Of a stretch of 64,000 bases of DNA, positions 1 through 12,840 are shown in pieces; the first letter of the stretch is position 1, and each line of letters begins with the position of its first letter. Below the pieces are notes generated by a model that saw only the letters and a list, made by a program, of their open reading frames with translations, was not told the origin of the DNA and did no database searches. Made by a program: the position numbers and the translations under genes. The DNA comes from Rhynchopus sp. YZ270_cl-10 (lineage: Eukaryota; Euglenozoa; Diplonemea; Diplonemida; Diplonemidae): NCBI GenBank assembly GCA_964035575.1, contig OZ037869.1:1-64000 (forward strand), written 5' to 3'.

Positions 1-3000
1 TGCGTGCGGTTTGCGGGTTTGCGGGTTTGCGGTTTGCGGGTTTGCGGGTTTGCGGGTTTGCGGGTTTGCGGGTGGGTGCGGGTTTGCGGGTTTGCGGGTT
101 TGCGGGTTTGCGGGTTTGCGGGTTTGCGGGTTTGCGGGTTTGCGGGTTTGCGGGTTTGCGGGTTTGCGGGTTTGCGGGTTTGCGGGTTTGCGGGTTTGCG
201 GGTTTGCGGGTTTGCGGGTTTGCGGGTTTGCGGGTTTGCGGGGTTTGCGGGTTTGCGGGTTTGCGGGTTTGCGGGTTTGCGGGTTTGCGGGTTTGCGGGT
301 TTGCGGGTTTGCGGGGTTTGCGGGTTTGCGGGTTTGCGGGTTTGCGGGTTTGCGGGTTTGCGGGTTTGCGGGTTTGCGGGTTGCGGGTTTGCGGGTTTGC
401 GGTTTGCGGGTTTGCGGGTTTGCGGGTTTGCGGGTTTGCGGGTTTGCGGGTTTGCGGGTTTGCGGGTTTGCGGGTTTGCGGGTTTGCGGGTTTGCGGGTT
501 TGCGGGTTTGCGGGTTTGCGGGTTTGCGGGTTTGCGGGTTTGCGGGTTTGCGGGTTTGCGGGTTTGCGGGTTTGCGGGTTTGCGGGTTTGCGGGTTTGCG
601 GGTTTGCGGGTTTGCGGGTTTGCGGGTTTGCGGGTTTGCGGGTTTGCGGGTTTGCGGGTTTGCGGGTTTGCGGGTTTGCGGGTTTGCGGGTTTGCGGGTT
701 TGCGGTGCTGGGTTTGCGGGTTTGCGGGTTTGCGGGTTTGCGGGTTTGCGGGTTTGCGGGTTTGCGGGTTTGCGGGTTTGCGGGTTTGCGGGTTTGCGGG
801 TTTGCGGGTTTGCGGGTTTGCGGGTTTGCGGGTTTGCGGGTTTGCGGGTTTGCGGGTTTGCGGGTTTGCGGGTTTGCGGGTTTGCGGGTTTGCGGGTTTG
901 CGGGTTTGCGGGTTTGCGGGTTTGCGGGTTTGCGGGTTTGCGGGTTTGCGGGTTTGCGGGTTTGCGGGTTTGCGGGTTTGCGGGTTTGCGGGTTTGCGGG
1001 TTTGCGGGTTTGCGGGTTTGCGGGTTTGCGGGTTTGCGGGTTTGCGGGTTTGCGGGTTTGCGGGTTTGCGGGTTTGCGGGTTTGCGGGTTTGCGGGTTTG
1101 CGGGTTTGCGGGTTTGCGGGTTTGCGGGTTTGCGGGTTTGCGGGTTTGCGGGTTTGCGGGTTTGCGGGTTTGCGGGTTTGCGGGTTTGCGGGTTTGCGGG
1201 TTTGCGGGTTTGCGGGTTTGCGGGTTTGCGGGTTTGCGGGTTTGCGGGTTTGCGGGTTTGCGGGTTTGCGGGTTTGCGGGTTTGCGGGTTTGCGGGTTTG
1301 CGGGTTTGCGGGTTTGCGGGTTTGCGGGTTTGCGGGTTTGCGGGTTTGCGGGTTTGCGGGTTTGCGGGTTTGCGGGTTTGCGGGTTTGCGGGTTTGCGGG
1401 TTTGCGGGTTTGCGGGTTTGCGGGTTTGCGGGTTTGCGGGTTTGCGGGTTTGCGGGTTTGCGGGTTTGCGGGTTTGCGGGTTTGCGGGTTTGCGGGTTTG
1501 CGGGTTTGCGGGTTTGCGGGTTTGCGGGTTTGCGGGTTTGCGGGTTTGCGGGTTTGCGGGTTTGCGGGTTTGCGGGTTTGCGGGTTTGCGGGTTTGCGGG
1601 TTTGCGGGTTTGCGGGTTTGCGGGTTTGCGGGTTTGCGGGTTTGCGGGTTTGCGGGTTTGCGGGTTTGCGGGTTTGCGGGTTTGCGGGTTTGCGGGTTTG
1701 CGGGTTTGCGGGTTTGCGGGTTTGCGGGTTTGCGGGTTTGCGGGTTTGCGGGTTTGCGGGTTTGCGGGTTTGCGGGTTTGCGGGTTTGCGGGTTTGCGGG
1801 TTTGCGGGTTTGCGGGTTTGCGGGTTTGCGGGTTTGCGGGTTTGCGGGTTTGCGGGTTTGCGGGTTTGCGGGTTTGCGGGTTTGCGGGTTTGCGGGTTTG
1901 CGGGTTTGCGGGTTTGCGGGTTTGCGGGTTTGCGGGTTTGCGGGTTTGCGGGTTTGCGGGTTTGCGGGTTTGCGGGTTTGCGGGTTTGCGGGTTTGCGGG
2001 TTTGCGGGTTTGCGGGTTTGCGGGTTTGCGGGTTTGCGGGTTTGCGGGTTTGCGGGTTTGCGGGTTTGCGGGTTTGCGGGTTTGCGGGTTTGCGGGTTTG
2101 CGGGTTTGCGGGTTTGCGGGTTTGCGGGTTTGCGGGTTTGCGGGTTTGCGGGTTTGCGGGTTTGCGGGTTTGCGGGTTTGCGGGTTTGCGGGTTTGCGGG
2201 TTTGCGGGTTTGCGGGTTTGCGGGTTTGCGGGTTTGCGGGTTTGCGGGTTTGCGGGTTTGCGGGTTTGCGGGTTTGCGGGTTTGCGGGTTTGCGGGTTTG
2301 CGGGTTTGCGGGTTTGCGGGTTTGCGGGTTTGCGGGTTTGCGGGTTTGCGGGTTTGCGGGTTTGCGGGTTTGCGGGTTTGCGGGTTTGCGGGTTTGCGGG
2401 TTTGCGGGTTTGCGGGTTTGCGGGTTTGCGGGTTTGCGGGTTTGCGGGTTTGCGGGTTTGCGGGTTTGCGGGTTTGCGGGTTTGCGGGTTTGCGGGTTTG
2501 CGGGTTTGCGGGTTTGCGGGTTTGCGGGTTTGCGGGTTTGCGGGTTTGCGGGTTTGCGGGTTTGCGGGTTTGCGGGTTTGCGGGTTTGCGGGTTTGCGGG
2601 TTTGCGGGTTTGCGGGTTTGCGGGTTTGCGGGTTTGCGGGTTTGCGGGTTTGCGGGTTTGCGGGTTTGCGGGTTTGCGGGTTTGCGGGTTTGCGGGTTTG
2701 CGGGTTTGCGGGTTTGCGGGTTTGCGGGTTTGCGGGTTTGCGGGTTTGCGGGTTTGCGGGTTTGCGGGTTTGCGGGTTTGCGGGTTTGCGGGTTTGCGGG
2801 TTTGCGGGTTTGCGGGTTTGCGGGTTTGCGGGTTTGCGGGTTTGCGGGTTTGCGGGTTTGCGGGTTTGCGGGTTTGCGGGTTTGCGGGTTTGCGGGTTTG
2901 CGGGTTTGCGGGTTTGCGGGTTTGCGGGTTTGCGGGTTTGCGGGTTTGCGGGTTTGCGGGTTTGCGGGTTTGCGGGTTTGCGGGTTTGCGGGTTTGCGGG

Positions 3001-6000
3001 TTTGCGGGTTTGCGGGTTTGCGGGTTTGCGGGTTTGCGGGTTTGCGGGTTTGCGGGTTTGCGGGTTTGCGGGTTTGCGGGTTTGCGGGTTTGCGGGTTTG
3101 CGGGTTTGCGGGTTTGCGGGTTTGCGGGTTTGCGGGTTTGCGGGTTTGCGGGTTTGCGGGTTTGCGGGTTTGCGGGTTTGCGGGTTTGCGGGTTTGCGGG
3201 TTTGCGGGTTTGCGGGTTTGCGGGTTTGCGGGTTTGCGGGTTTGCGGGTTTGCGGGTTTGCGGGTTTGCGGGTTTGCGGGTTTGCGGGTTTGCGGGTTTG
3301 CGGGTTTGCGGGTTTGCGGGTTTGCGGGTTTGCGGGTTTGCGGGTTTGCGGGTTTGCGGGTTTGCGGGTTTGCGGGTTTGCGGGTTTGCGGGTTTGCGGG
3401 TTTGCGGGTTTGCGGGTTTGCGGGTTTGCGGGTTTGCGGGTTTGCGGGTTTGCGGGTTTGCGGGTTTGCGGGTTTGCGGGTTTGCGGGTTTGCGGGTTTG
3501 CGGGTTTGCGGGTTTGCGGGTTTGCGGGTTTGCGGGTTTGCGGGTTTGCGGGTTTGCGGGTTTGCGGGTTTGCGGGTTTGCGGGTTTGCGGGTTTGCGGG
3601 TTTGCGGGTTTGCGGGTTTGCGGGTTTGCGGGTTTGCGGGTTTGCGGGTTTGCGGGTTTGCGGGTTTGCGGGTTTGCGGGTTTGCGGGTTTGCGGGTTTG
3701 CGGGTTTGCGGGTTTGCGGGTTTGCGGGTTTGCGGGTTTGCGGGTTTGCGGGTTTGCGGGTTTGCGGGTTTGCGGGTTTGCGGGTTTGCGGGTTTGCGGG
3801 TTTGCGGGTTTGCGGGTTTGCGGGTTTGCGGGTTTGCGGGTTTGCGGGTTTGCGGGTTTGCGGGTTTGCGGGTTTGCGGGTTTGCGGGTTTGCGGGTTTG
3901 CGGGTTTGCGGGTTTGCGGGTTTGCGGGTTTGCGGGTTTGCGGGTTTGCGGGTTTGCGGGTTTGCGGGTTTGCGGGTTTGCGGGTTTGCGGGTTTGCGGG
4001 TTTGCGGGTTTGCGGGTTTGCGGGTTTGCGGGTTTGCGGGTTTGCGGGTTTGCGGGTTTGCGGGTTTGCGGGTTTGCGGGTTTGCGGGTTTGCGGGTTTG
4101 CGGGTTTGCGGGTTTGCGGGTTTGCGGGTTTGCGGGTTTGCGGGTTTGCGGGTTTGCGGGTTTGCGGGTTTGCGGGTTTGCGGGTTTGCGGGTTTGCGGG
4201 TTTGCGGGTTTGCGGGTTTGCGGGTTTGCGGGTTTGCGGGTTTGCGGGTTTGCGGGTTTGCGGGTTTGCGGGTTTGCGGGTTTGCGGGTTTGCGGGTTTG
4301 CGGGTTTGCGGGTTTGCGGGTTTGCGGGTTTGCGGGTTTGCGGGTTTGCGGGTTTGCGGGTTTGCGGGTTTGCGGGTTTGCGGGTTTGCGGGTTTGCGGG
4401 TTTGCGGGTTTGCGGGTTTGCGGGTTTGCGGGTTTGCGGGTTTGCGGGTTTGCGGGTTTGCGGGTTTGCGGGTTTGCGGGTTTGCGGGTTTGCGGGTTTG
4501 CGGGTTTGCGGGTTTGCGGGTTTGCGGGTTTGCGGGTTTGCGGGTTTGCGGGTTTGCGGGTTTGCGGGTTTGCGGGTTTGCGGGTTTGCGGGTTTGCGGG
4601 TTTGCGGGTTTGCGGGTTTGCGGGTTTGCGGGTTTGCGGGTTTGCGGGTTTGCGGGTTTGCGGGTTTGCGGGTTTGCGGGTTTGCGGGTTTGCGGGTTTG
4701 CGGGTTTGCGGGTTTGCGGGTTTGCGGGTTTGCGGGTTTGCGGGTTTGCGGGTTTGCGGGTTTGCGGGTTTGCGGGTTTGCGGGTTTGCGGGTTTGCGGG
4801 TTTGCGGGTTTGCGGGTTTGCGGGTTTGCGGGTTTGCGGGTTTGCGGGTTTGCGGGTTTGCGGGTTTGCGGGTTTGCGGGTTTGCGGGTTTGCGGGTTTG
4901 CGGGTTTGCGGGTTTGCGGGTTTGCGGGTTTGCGGGTTTGCGGGTTTGCGGGTTTGCGGGTTTGCGGGTTTGCGGGTTTGCGGGTTTGCGGGTTTGCGGG
5001 TTTGCGGGTTTGCGGGTTTGCGGGTTTGCGGGTTTGCGGGTTTGCGGGTTTGCGGGTTTGCGGGTTTGCGGGTTTGCGGGTTTGCGGGTTTGCGGGTTTG
5101 CGGGTTTGCGGGTTTGCGGGTTTGCGGGTTTGCGGGTTTGCGGGTTTGCGGGTTTGCGGGTTTGCGGGTTTGCGGGTTTGCGGGTTTGCGGGTTTGCGGG
5201 TTTGCGGGTTTGCGGGTTTGCGGGTTTGCGGGTTTGCGGGTTTGCGGGTTTGCGGGTTTGCGGGTTTGCGGGTTTGCGGGTTTGCGGGTTTGCGGGTTTG
5301 CGGGTTTGCGGGTTTGCGGGTTTGCGGGTTTGCGGGTTTGCGGGTTTGCGGGTTTGCGGGTTTGCGGGTTTGCGGGTTTGCGGGTTTGCGGGTTTGCGGG
5401 TTTGCGGGTTTGCGGGTTTGCGGGTTTGCGGGTTTGCGGGTTTGCGGGTTTGCGGGTTTGCGGGTTTGCGGGTTTGCGGGTTTGCGGGTTTGCGGGTTTG
5501 CGGGTTTGCGGGTTTGCGGGTTTGCGGGTTTGCGGGTTTGCGGGTTTGCGGGTTTGCGGGTTTGCGGGTTTGCGGGTTTGCGGGTTTGCGGGTTTGCGGG
5601 TTTGCGGGTTTGCGGGTTTGCGGGTTTGCGGGTTTGCGGGTTTGCGGGTTTGCGGGTTTGCGGGTTTGCGGGTTTGCGGGTTTGCGGGTTTGCGGGTTTG
5701 CGGGTTTGCGGGTTTGCGGGTTTGCGGGTTTGCGGGTTTGCGGGTTTGCGGGTTTGCGGGTTTGCGGGTTTGCGGGTTTGCGGGTTTGCGGGTTTGCGGG
5801 TTTGCGGGTTTGCGGGTTTGCGGGTTTGCGGGTTTGCGGGTTTGCGGGTTTGCGGGTTTGCGGGTTTGCGGGTTTGCGGGTTTGCGGGTTTGCGGGTTTG
5901 CGGGTTTGCGGGTTTGCGGGTTTGCGGGTTTGCGGGTTTGCGGGTTTGCGGGTTTGCGGGTTTGCGGGTTTGCGGGTTTGCGGGTTTGCGGGTTTGCGGG

Positions 6001-9000
6001 TTTGCGGGTTTGCGGGTTTGCGGGTTTGCGGGTTTGCGGGTTTGCGGGTTTGCGGGTTTGCGGGTTTGCGGGTTTGCGGGTTTGCGGGTTTGCGGGTTTG
6101 CGGGTTTGCGGGTTTGCGGGTTTGCGGGTTTGCGGGTTTGCGGGTTTGCGGGTTTGCGGGTTTGCGGGTTTGCGGGTTTGCGGGTTTGCGGGTTTGCGGG
6201 TTTGCGGGTTTGCGGGTTTGCGGGTTTGCGGGTTTGCGGGTTTGCGGGTTTGCGGGTTTGCGGGTTTGCGGGTTTGCGGGTTTGCGGGTTTGCGGGTTTG
6301 CGGGTTTGCGGGTTTGCGGGTTTGCGGGTTTGCGGGTTTGCGGGTTTGCGGGTTTGCGGGTTTGCGGGTTTGCGGGTTTGCGGGTTTGCGGGTTTGCGGG
6401 TTTGCGGGTTTGCGGGTTTGCGGGTTTGCGGGTTTGCGGGTTTGCGGGTTTGCGGGTTTGCGGGTTTGCGGGTTTGCGGGTTTGCGGGTTTGCGGGTTTG
6501 CGGGTTTGCGGGTTTGCGGGTTTGCGGGTTTGCGGGTTTGCGGGTTTGCGGGTTTGCGGGTTTGCGGGTTTGCGGGTTTGCGGGTTTGCGGGTTTGCGGG
6601 TTTGCGGGTTTGCGGGTTTGCGGGTTTGCGGGTTTGCGGGTTTGCGGGTTTGCGGGTTTGCGGGTTTGCGGGTTTGCGGGTTTGCGGGTTTGCGGGTTTG
6701 CGGGTTTGCGGGTTTGCGGGTTTGCGGGTTTGCGGGTTTGCGGGTTTGCGGGTTTGCGGGTTTGCGGGTTTGCGGGTTTGCGGGTTTGCGGGTTTGCGGG
6801 TTTGCGGGTTTGCGGGTTTGCGGGTTTGCGGGTTTGCGGGTTTGCGGGTTTGCGGGTTTGCGGGTTTGCGGGTTTGCGGGTTTGCGGGTTTGCGGGTTTG
6901 CGGGTTTGCGGGTTTGCGGGTTTGCGGGTTTGCGGGTTTGCGGGTTTGCGGGTTTGCGGGTTTGCGGGTTTGCGGGTTTGCGGGTTTGCGGGTTTGCGGG
7001 TTTGCGGGTTTGCGGGTTTGCGGGTTTGCGGGTTTGCGGGTTTGCGGGTTTGCGGGTTTGCGGGTTTGCGGGTTTGCGGGTTTGCGGGTTTGCGGGTTTG
7101 CGGGTTTGCGGGTTTGCGGGTTTGCGGGTTTGCGGGTTTGCGGGTTTGCGGGTTTGCGGGTTTGCGGGTTTGCGGGTTTGCGGGTTTGCGGGTTTGCGGG
7201 TTTGCGGGTTTGCGGGTTTGCGGGTTTGCGGGTTTGCGGGTTTGCGGGTTTGCGGGTTTGCGGGTTTGCGGGTTTGCGGGTTTGCGGGTTTGCGGGTTTG
7301 CGGGTTTGCGGGTTTGCGGGTTTGCGGGTTTGCGGGTTTGCGGGTTTGCGGGTTTGCGGGTTTGCGGGTTTGCGGGTTTGCGGGTTTGCGGGTTTGCGGG
7401 TTTGCGGGTTTGCGGGTTTGCGGGTTTGCGGGTTTGCGGGTTTGCGGGTTTGCGGGTTTGCGGGTTTGCGGGTTTGCGGGTTTGCGGGTTTGCGGGTTTG
7501 CGGGTTTGCGGGTTTGCGGGTTTGCGGGTTTGCGGGTTTGCGGGTTTGCGGGTTTGCGGGTTTGCGGGTTTGCGGGTTTGCGGGTTTGCGGGTTTGCGGG
7601 TTTGCGGGTTTGCGGGTTTGCGGGTTTGCGGGTTTGCGGGTTTGCGGGTTTGCGGGTTTGCGGGTTTGCGGGTTTGCGGGTTTGCGGGTTTGCGGGTTTG
7701 CGGGTTTGCGGGTTTGCGGGTTTGCGGGTTTGCGGGTTTGCGGGTTTGCGGGTTTGCGGGTTTGCGGGTTTGCGGGTTTGCGGGTTTGCGGGTTTGCGGG
7801 TTTGCGGGTTTGCGGGTTTGCGGGTTTGCGGGTTTGCGGGTTTGCGGGTTTGCGGGTTTGCGGGTTTGCGGGTTTGCGGGTTTGCGGGTTTGCGGGTTTG
7901 CGGGTTTGCGGGTTTGCGGGTTTGCGGGTTTGCGGGTTTGCGGGTTTGCGGGTTTGCGGGTTTGCGGGTTTGCGGGTTTGCGGGTTTGCGGGTTTGCGGG
8001 TTTGCGGGTTTGCGGGTTTGCGGGTTTGCGGGTTTGCGGGTTTGCGGGTTTGCGGGTTTGCGGGTTTGCGGGTTTGCGGGTTTGCGGGTTTGCGGGTTTG
8101 CGGGTTTGCGGGTTTGCGGGTTTGCGGGTTTGCGGGTTTGCGGGTTTGCGGGTTTGCGGGTTTGCGGGTTTGCGGGTTTGCGGGTTTGCGGGTTTGCGGG
8201 TTTGCGGGTTTGCGGGTTTGCGGGTTTGCGGGTTTGCGGGTTTGCGGGTTTGCGGGTTTGCGGGTTTGCGGGTTTGCGGGTTTGCGGGTTTGCGGGTTTG
8301 CGGGTTTGCGGGTTTGCGGGTTTGCGGGTTTGCGGGTTTGCGGGTTTGCGGGTTTGCGGGTTTGCGGGTTTGCGGGTTTGCGGGTTTGCGGGTTTGCGGG
8401 TTTGCGGGTTTGCGGGTTTGCGGGTTTGCGGGTTTGCGGGTTTGCGGGTTTGCGGGTTTGCGGGTTTGCGGGTTTGCGGGTTTGCGGGTTTGCGGGTTTG
8501 CGGGTTTGCGGGTTTGCGGGTTTGCGGGTTTGCGGGTTTGCGGGTTTGCGGGTTTGCGGGTTTGCGGGTTTGCGGGTTTGCGGGTTTGCGGGTTTGCGGG
8601 TTTGCGGGTTTGCGGGTTTGCGGGTTTGCGGGTTTGCGGGTTTGCGGGTTTGCGGGTTTGCGGGTTTGCGGGTTTGCGGGTTTGCGGGTTTGCGGGTTTG
8701 CGGGTTTGCGGGTTTGCGGGTTTGCGGGTTTGCGGGTTTGCGGGTTTGCGGGTTTGCGGGTTTGCGGGTTTGCGGGTTTGCGGGTTTGCGGGTTTGCGGG
8801 TTTGCGGGTTTGCGGGTTTGCGGGTTTGCGGGTTTGCGGGTTTGCGGGTTTGCGGGTTTGCGGGTTTGCGGGTTTGCGGGTTTGCGGGTTTGCGGGTTTG
8901 CGGGTTTGCGGGTTTGCGGGTTTGCGGGTTTGCGGGTTTGCGGGTTTGCGGGTTTGCGGGTTTGCGGGTTTGCGGGTTTGCGGGTTTGCGGGTTTGCGGG

Positions 9001-9912
9001 TTTGCGGGTTTGCGGGTTTGCGGGTTTGCGGGTTTGCGGGTTTGCGGGTTTGCGGGTTTGCGGGTTTGCGGGTTTGCGGGTTTGCGGGTTTGCGGGTTTG
9101 CGGGTTTGCGGGTTTGCGGGTTTGCGGGTTTGCGGGTTTGCGGGTTTGCGGGTTTGCGGGTTTGCGGGTTTGCGGGTTTGCGGGTTTGCGGGTTTGCGGG
9201 TTTGCGGGTTTGCGGGTTTGCGGGTTTGCGGGTTTGCGGGTTTGCGGGTTTGCGGGTTTGCGGGTTTGCGGGTTTGCGGGTTTGCGGGTTTGCGGGTTTG
9301 CGGGTTTGCGGGTTTGCGGGTTTGCGGGTTTGCGGGTTTGCGGGTTTGCGGGTTTGCGGGTTTGCGGGTTTGCGGGTTTGCGGGTTTGCGGGTTTGCGGG
9401 TTTGCGGGTTTGCGGGTTTGCGGGTTTGCGGGTTTGCGGGTTTGCGGGTTTGCGGGTTTGCGGGTTTGCGGGTTTGCGGGTTTGCGGGTTTGCGGGTTTG
9501 CGGGTTTGCGGGTTTGCGGGTTTGCGGGTTTGCGGGTTTGCGGGTTTGCGGGTTTGCGGGTTTGCGGGTTTGCGGGTTTGCGGGTTTGCGGGTTTGCGGG
9601 TTTGCGGGTTTGCGGGTTTGCGGGTTTGCGGGTTTGCGGGTTTGCGGGTTTGCGGGTTTGCGGGTTTGCGGGTTTGCGGGTTTGCGGGTTTGCGGGTTTG
9701 CGGGTTTGCGGGTTTGCGGGTTTGCGGGTTTGCGGGTTTGCGGGTTTGCGGGTTTGCGGGTTTGCGGGTTTGCGGGTTTGCGGGTTTGCGGGTTTGCGGG
9801 TTTGCGGGTTTGCGGGTTTGCGGGTTTGCGGGTTTGCGGGTTTGCGGGTTTGCGGGTTTGCGGGTTTGCGGGTTTGCGGGTTTGCGGGTTTGCGGGTTTG
9901 CGGGTTTGCGGG
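1..9912 (+). repeat. GGGTTTGC 8-bp tandem array A (about 1,240 units)
   Basis: A nearly uninterrupted tandem array of the 8-mer GGGTTTGC, G-rich on the plus strand. Irregular units (7-mers, an extra G, GGGTGGGTGCGGG, GCGGTGCTGGG) are confined to about the first 711 bases; from there to the right end every unit I read is perfect. All three plus frames are open across the array only because the unit contains no stop; the 8-residue periodic peptides are not genes. The short G-rich unit resembles a telomeric repeat but is not a telomere sequence I know. Whether it is terminal, interstitial or partly an assembly product cannot be settled here. Confidence 0.97.
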
Positions 9913-10254
9913 TTACACTATATACTTTACCGGGTTTCAGGTCAGGGCGACGGCATCTAGACAGGTTAAGGGGTTAGGGGTTTGCGTGTCTGACCCCTAC
10001 CCCTACCCCTACCTCTACCCCTAGACCTGTACCATGTACCCTGCACGAAACTTTTTTAATTTTTGCAAAATATTTTGTGTGTGGTCATTTTTACACCTGA
10101 ATTTTCATCACAGTGGGTTTATGGAACGTATGCGTGAAATCTATGGGTATGACACCTACGTGGAAAATAGTGAAAAATGTCCAATTTTGCCTGGAGAAAG
10201 ACTGTAATTTATTTTTTTTTTTTTGAAATACAAAATCCGAGCAAACCGACCTCA
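9913..10254 (+). repeat. subtelomere-like spacer module, copy 1
   Basis: A ~341-bp non-tandem module between an 8-mer array and a TTAGGGG array. It recurs almost identically at 12500-12840; the differences I noticed are one base (GTATG versus GTAGG) and poly-T length. It contains a TTAGGGG-like stretch followed by a CCCCTA-rich stretch near 9965-10024, so telomere-like sequence lies in inverted orientation and could fold back. No credible coding frame. Confidence 0.9.
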
Positions 10255-10604
10255 TGGTAGGGGTTAGGGGTTAGGGGTTAGGGGTTAGGGGTTAGGGGTT
10301 AGGGGTTAGGGGTTAGGGGTTAGGGGTTAGGGGTTAGGGGTTAGGGGTTAGGGGTTAGGGGTTAGGGGTTAGGGGTTAGGGGTTAGGGGTTAGGGGTTAG
10401 GGGTTAGGGGTTAGGGGTTAGGGGTTAGGGGTTAGGGGTTAGGGGTTAGGGGTTAGGGGTTAGGGGTTAGGGGTTAGGGGTTAGGGGTTAGGGGTTAGGG
10501 GTTAGGGGTTAGGGGTTAGGGGTTAGGGGTTAGGGGTTAGGGGTTAGGGGTTAGGGGTTAGGGGTTAGGGGTTAGGGGTTAGGGGTTAGGGGTTAGGGGT
10601 TAGG
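10255..10604 (+). repeat. TTAGGGG 7-bp tandem array, copy 1 (about 50 units)
   Basis: Perfect 7-mer TTAGGGG array, one G longer than the common TTAGGG telomere unit, with the G-rich strand on plus. It follows directly on the spacer module and ends at GGTGAGTAAAGC. It is either an interstitial telomere-like tract or the genome's telomere repeat. Confidence 0.96.
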
Positions 10605-11030
10605 TGAGTAAAGCGGGTGTGAGGTGTTCAAAAAAAATACTATTTTGACTATATTTTTAAACATTTTACAGTTTAGGAAGCATCTGAGACTCGGATTTTA
10701 TAGTACGACCCGGCAACTAACTCAGATGTGACCAAATACCCTTTTTACTTGACATTTCCAAATTTAAGAGCTGTTATCAGGTGTTTCGACACAGTAAAAC
10801 AGCATTTTGGCCATATTTTACAATATTTTGAAAATTAGGACATGTCTGATACTCGGATTTGACCGTACGACCCCGCAATTGACTCAGATGTGGCCAAAAA
10901 CTATATATAATCAAAATTGCAAAACTTAAGAGCAGATTTGAGATGTTCATACACAGTAAAACAGTATTTTGGCCATATTTAGCAATATTATGACGATTAA
11001 GACCCTGTCTGATGGGACTGCGTTTAGGAA
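10605..11030. repeat. diverged copies of the 162-bp satellite
   Basis: About two and a half diverged copies of the repeat found cleanly at 13181-14270. Shared landmarks are TACGACCC-GCAA-TGACTCAGATGTG, AAGAGCAGATTTGAGATG and CAGCATTTTGGCCATATTT. Divergence is much higher than within the right-hand array, so this is an older block. No gene seen. Confidence 0.85.
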
Positions 11031-11933
11031 GCACTATTTGCGTTGGTTGCGTTCCGTTGTGTTCATGCGGGTTTGCCGTTGCGTTACGTTGGTTGTGTTA
11101 AGATAGATTACGCTTTGTAAGCACTTCTGGCTTCGTTACGTTGCGTTAAGGTAGTTGCGTTCATATCAGCTGCGTTTTGCTGGTTCCGTTCAGATCTTTG
11201 TGTACATAACTACGATAAAAATCAAGTGATAAGGCTTACTAGCAAGGGTAAATTTCAACCAGTCCGGGTCAGTGTTTGTGTTGAGTTACGTGCACTGAGT
11301 TCAGCTCAGATTGGTTACTTTGGTTGCGTTGTGCTGGTTCCGTTTGTTCGGCGGTCGTTCAGATCGGTGTTCTAATCTAAACGGAACTATGTGAATGCAA
11401 CAAATTCAACGTATTTGGATGTGCTGGTTGTGTTCCCTGGTTCTGCGTTCGTAGTAGGCTACTCAATTCTATTGTTGTATTGTGTTGGTTCCGGTTATGT
11501 TAAGTTCCTTTGCAAATTTGATCTATGTGATCTATATGATCGTGTTCGTTTGCGTCCATCAAATTCCCAAAAATGTCCAAATCGGTTTCTGGTTTCTGGT
11601 TTCTCTTTGTTTTGAGTTTCCTGTTAAAAGGCTACCAGTTCCAACCCAGTTGCTCAATACCTGTACAACAATATTGGTAATGAACTTGCTAAATATTTCA
11701 GTCATTCCGAAAATATACACTTCTTCTCCATATTTCACACTTCAGAATACCTGCATCACACTCCCATGTCTGATGATCACTTTGGAAACTAGCAGAACAT
11801 AACACTACCCTTTCTACACCACAATAACATGCATACCCATGGTTGCTCACCCACCCACAAGTCAAGTATCATAATAGTAGACCAGTCTGCTATCAGCCAC
11901 ACCAGCCAGAAAACGATGGTTGCTCACTTCTCG
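11031..11933. other. intergenic sequence with degenerate GTTGCGTT-rich stretch
   Basis: Roughly 11035-11350 is a loose imperfect mixture of GTTGCGTT/CGTTACGTTGG motifs. The rest is AT-balanced sequence with only short open frames (up to 106 codons) lacking recognisable motifs. I see no supported gene, RNA or element here. Confidence 0.6.
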
Positions 11934-12499
11934 TGCGGGTTTGCGGGTTTGCGGGTTTGCGGGTTTGCGGGTTTGCGGGTTTGCGGGTTTGCGGGTTTGC
12001 GGGTTTGCGGGTTTGCGGGTTTGCGGGTTTGCGGGTTTGCGGGTTTGCGGGTTTGCGGGTTTGCGGGTTTGCGGGTTTGCGGGTTTGCGGGTTTGCGGGT
12101 TTGCGGGTTTGCGGGTTTGCGGGTTTGCGGGTTTACGGGTTTGCGGGTTTGCGGGTTTGCGGGTTTGCGGGTTTGCGGGTTTGCGGGTTTGCGGGTTTGC
12201 GGGTTTGCGGGTTTGCGGGTTTGCGGGTTTGCGGGTTTACGGGTTTGCGGGTTTGCGGGTTTGCGGGTTTGCGGGTTTGCGGGTTTGCGGGTTTGCGGGT
12301 TTGCGGGTTTGCGGGTTTACGGGTTTGCGGGTTTGCGGGTTTGCGGGTTTGCGGGTTTGCGGGTTTGCGGGTTTGCGGGTTTGCGGGTTTGCGGGTTTGC
12401 GGGTTTGCGGGTTTGCGGGTTTGCGGGTTTGCGGGTTTGCGGGTTTGCGGGTTTGCGGGTTTACGGGTTTGCGGGTTTGCGGGTTTGCGGGTTTGCGGG
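11934..12499 (+). repeat. GGGTTTGC 8-bp tandem array B (about 70 units)
   Basis: Second array of the same 8-mer, same orientation as array A, starting abruptly after TTCTCG and running into the second spacer module. It carries four TTTACGGG variant units (near 12134, 12238, 12318 and 12462) not seen in array A, so the arrays have separate homogenisation histories. Confidence 0.96.
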
Positions 12500-12840
12500 T
12501 TACACTATATACTTTACCGGGTTTCAGGTCAGGGCGACGGCATCTAGACAGGTTAAGGGGTTAGGGGTTTGCGTGTCTGACCCCTACCCCTACCCCTACC
12601 TCTACCCCTAGACCTGTACCATGTACCCTGCACGAAACTTTTTTAATTTTTGCAAAATATTTTGTGTGTGGTCATTTTTACACCTGAATTTTCATCACAG
12701 TGGGTTTATGGAACGTAGGCGTGAAATCTATGGGTATGACACCTACGTGGAAAATAGTGAAAAATGTCCAATTTTGCCTGGAGAAAGACTGTAATTTATT
12801 TTTTTTTTTTGAAATACAAAATCCGAGCAAACCGACCTCA
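12500..12840 (+). repeat. subtelomere-like spacer module, copy 2
   Basis: Near-identical copy of 9913-10254, offset by 2,587 bases, again placed between an 8-mer array on its left and a TTAGGGG array on its right. The order array-spacer-array repeating as a block indicates duplication of a whole subtelomeric composite rather than independent insertions. Confidence 0.92.

Noticed and set aside
15-9900. CpG deamination as cause of TTTACGGG variants in the 8-mer arrays
   Set aside because: The changed base pairs with a C in CpA context on the C-rich strand, not with the CpG in the unit, so simple CpG decay does not explain it.
4-10024. Three overlapping plus-strand frames of over 3,300 codons with an eight-residue repeat
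   Set aside because: They exist in all three frames because the 8-mer contains no stop; tandem DNA repeat, not protein genes. The same applies at 11829-12611 and 32990-36203.
11391-11802. Two short hydrophobic ORFs
   Set aside because: Overlapping frames in non-repetitive AT-balanced DNA, no motif, no splice or promoter support.
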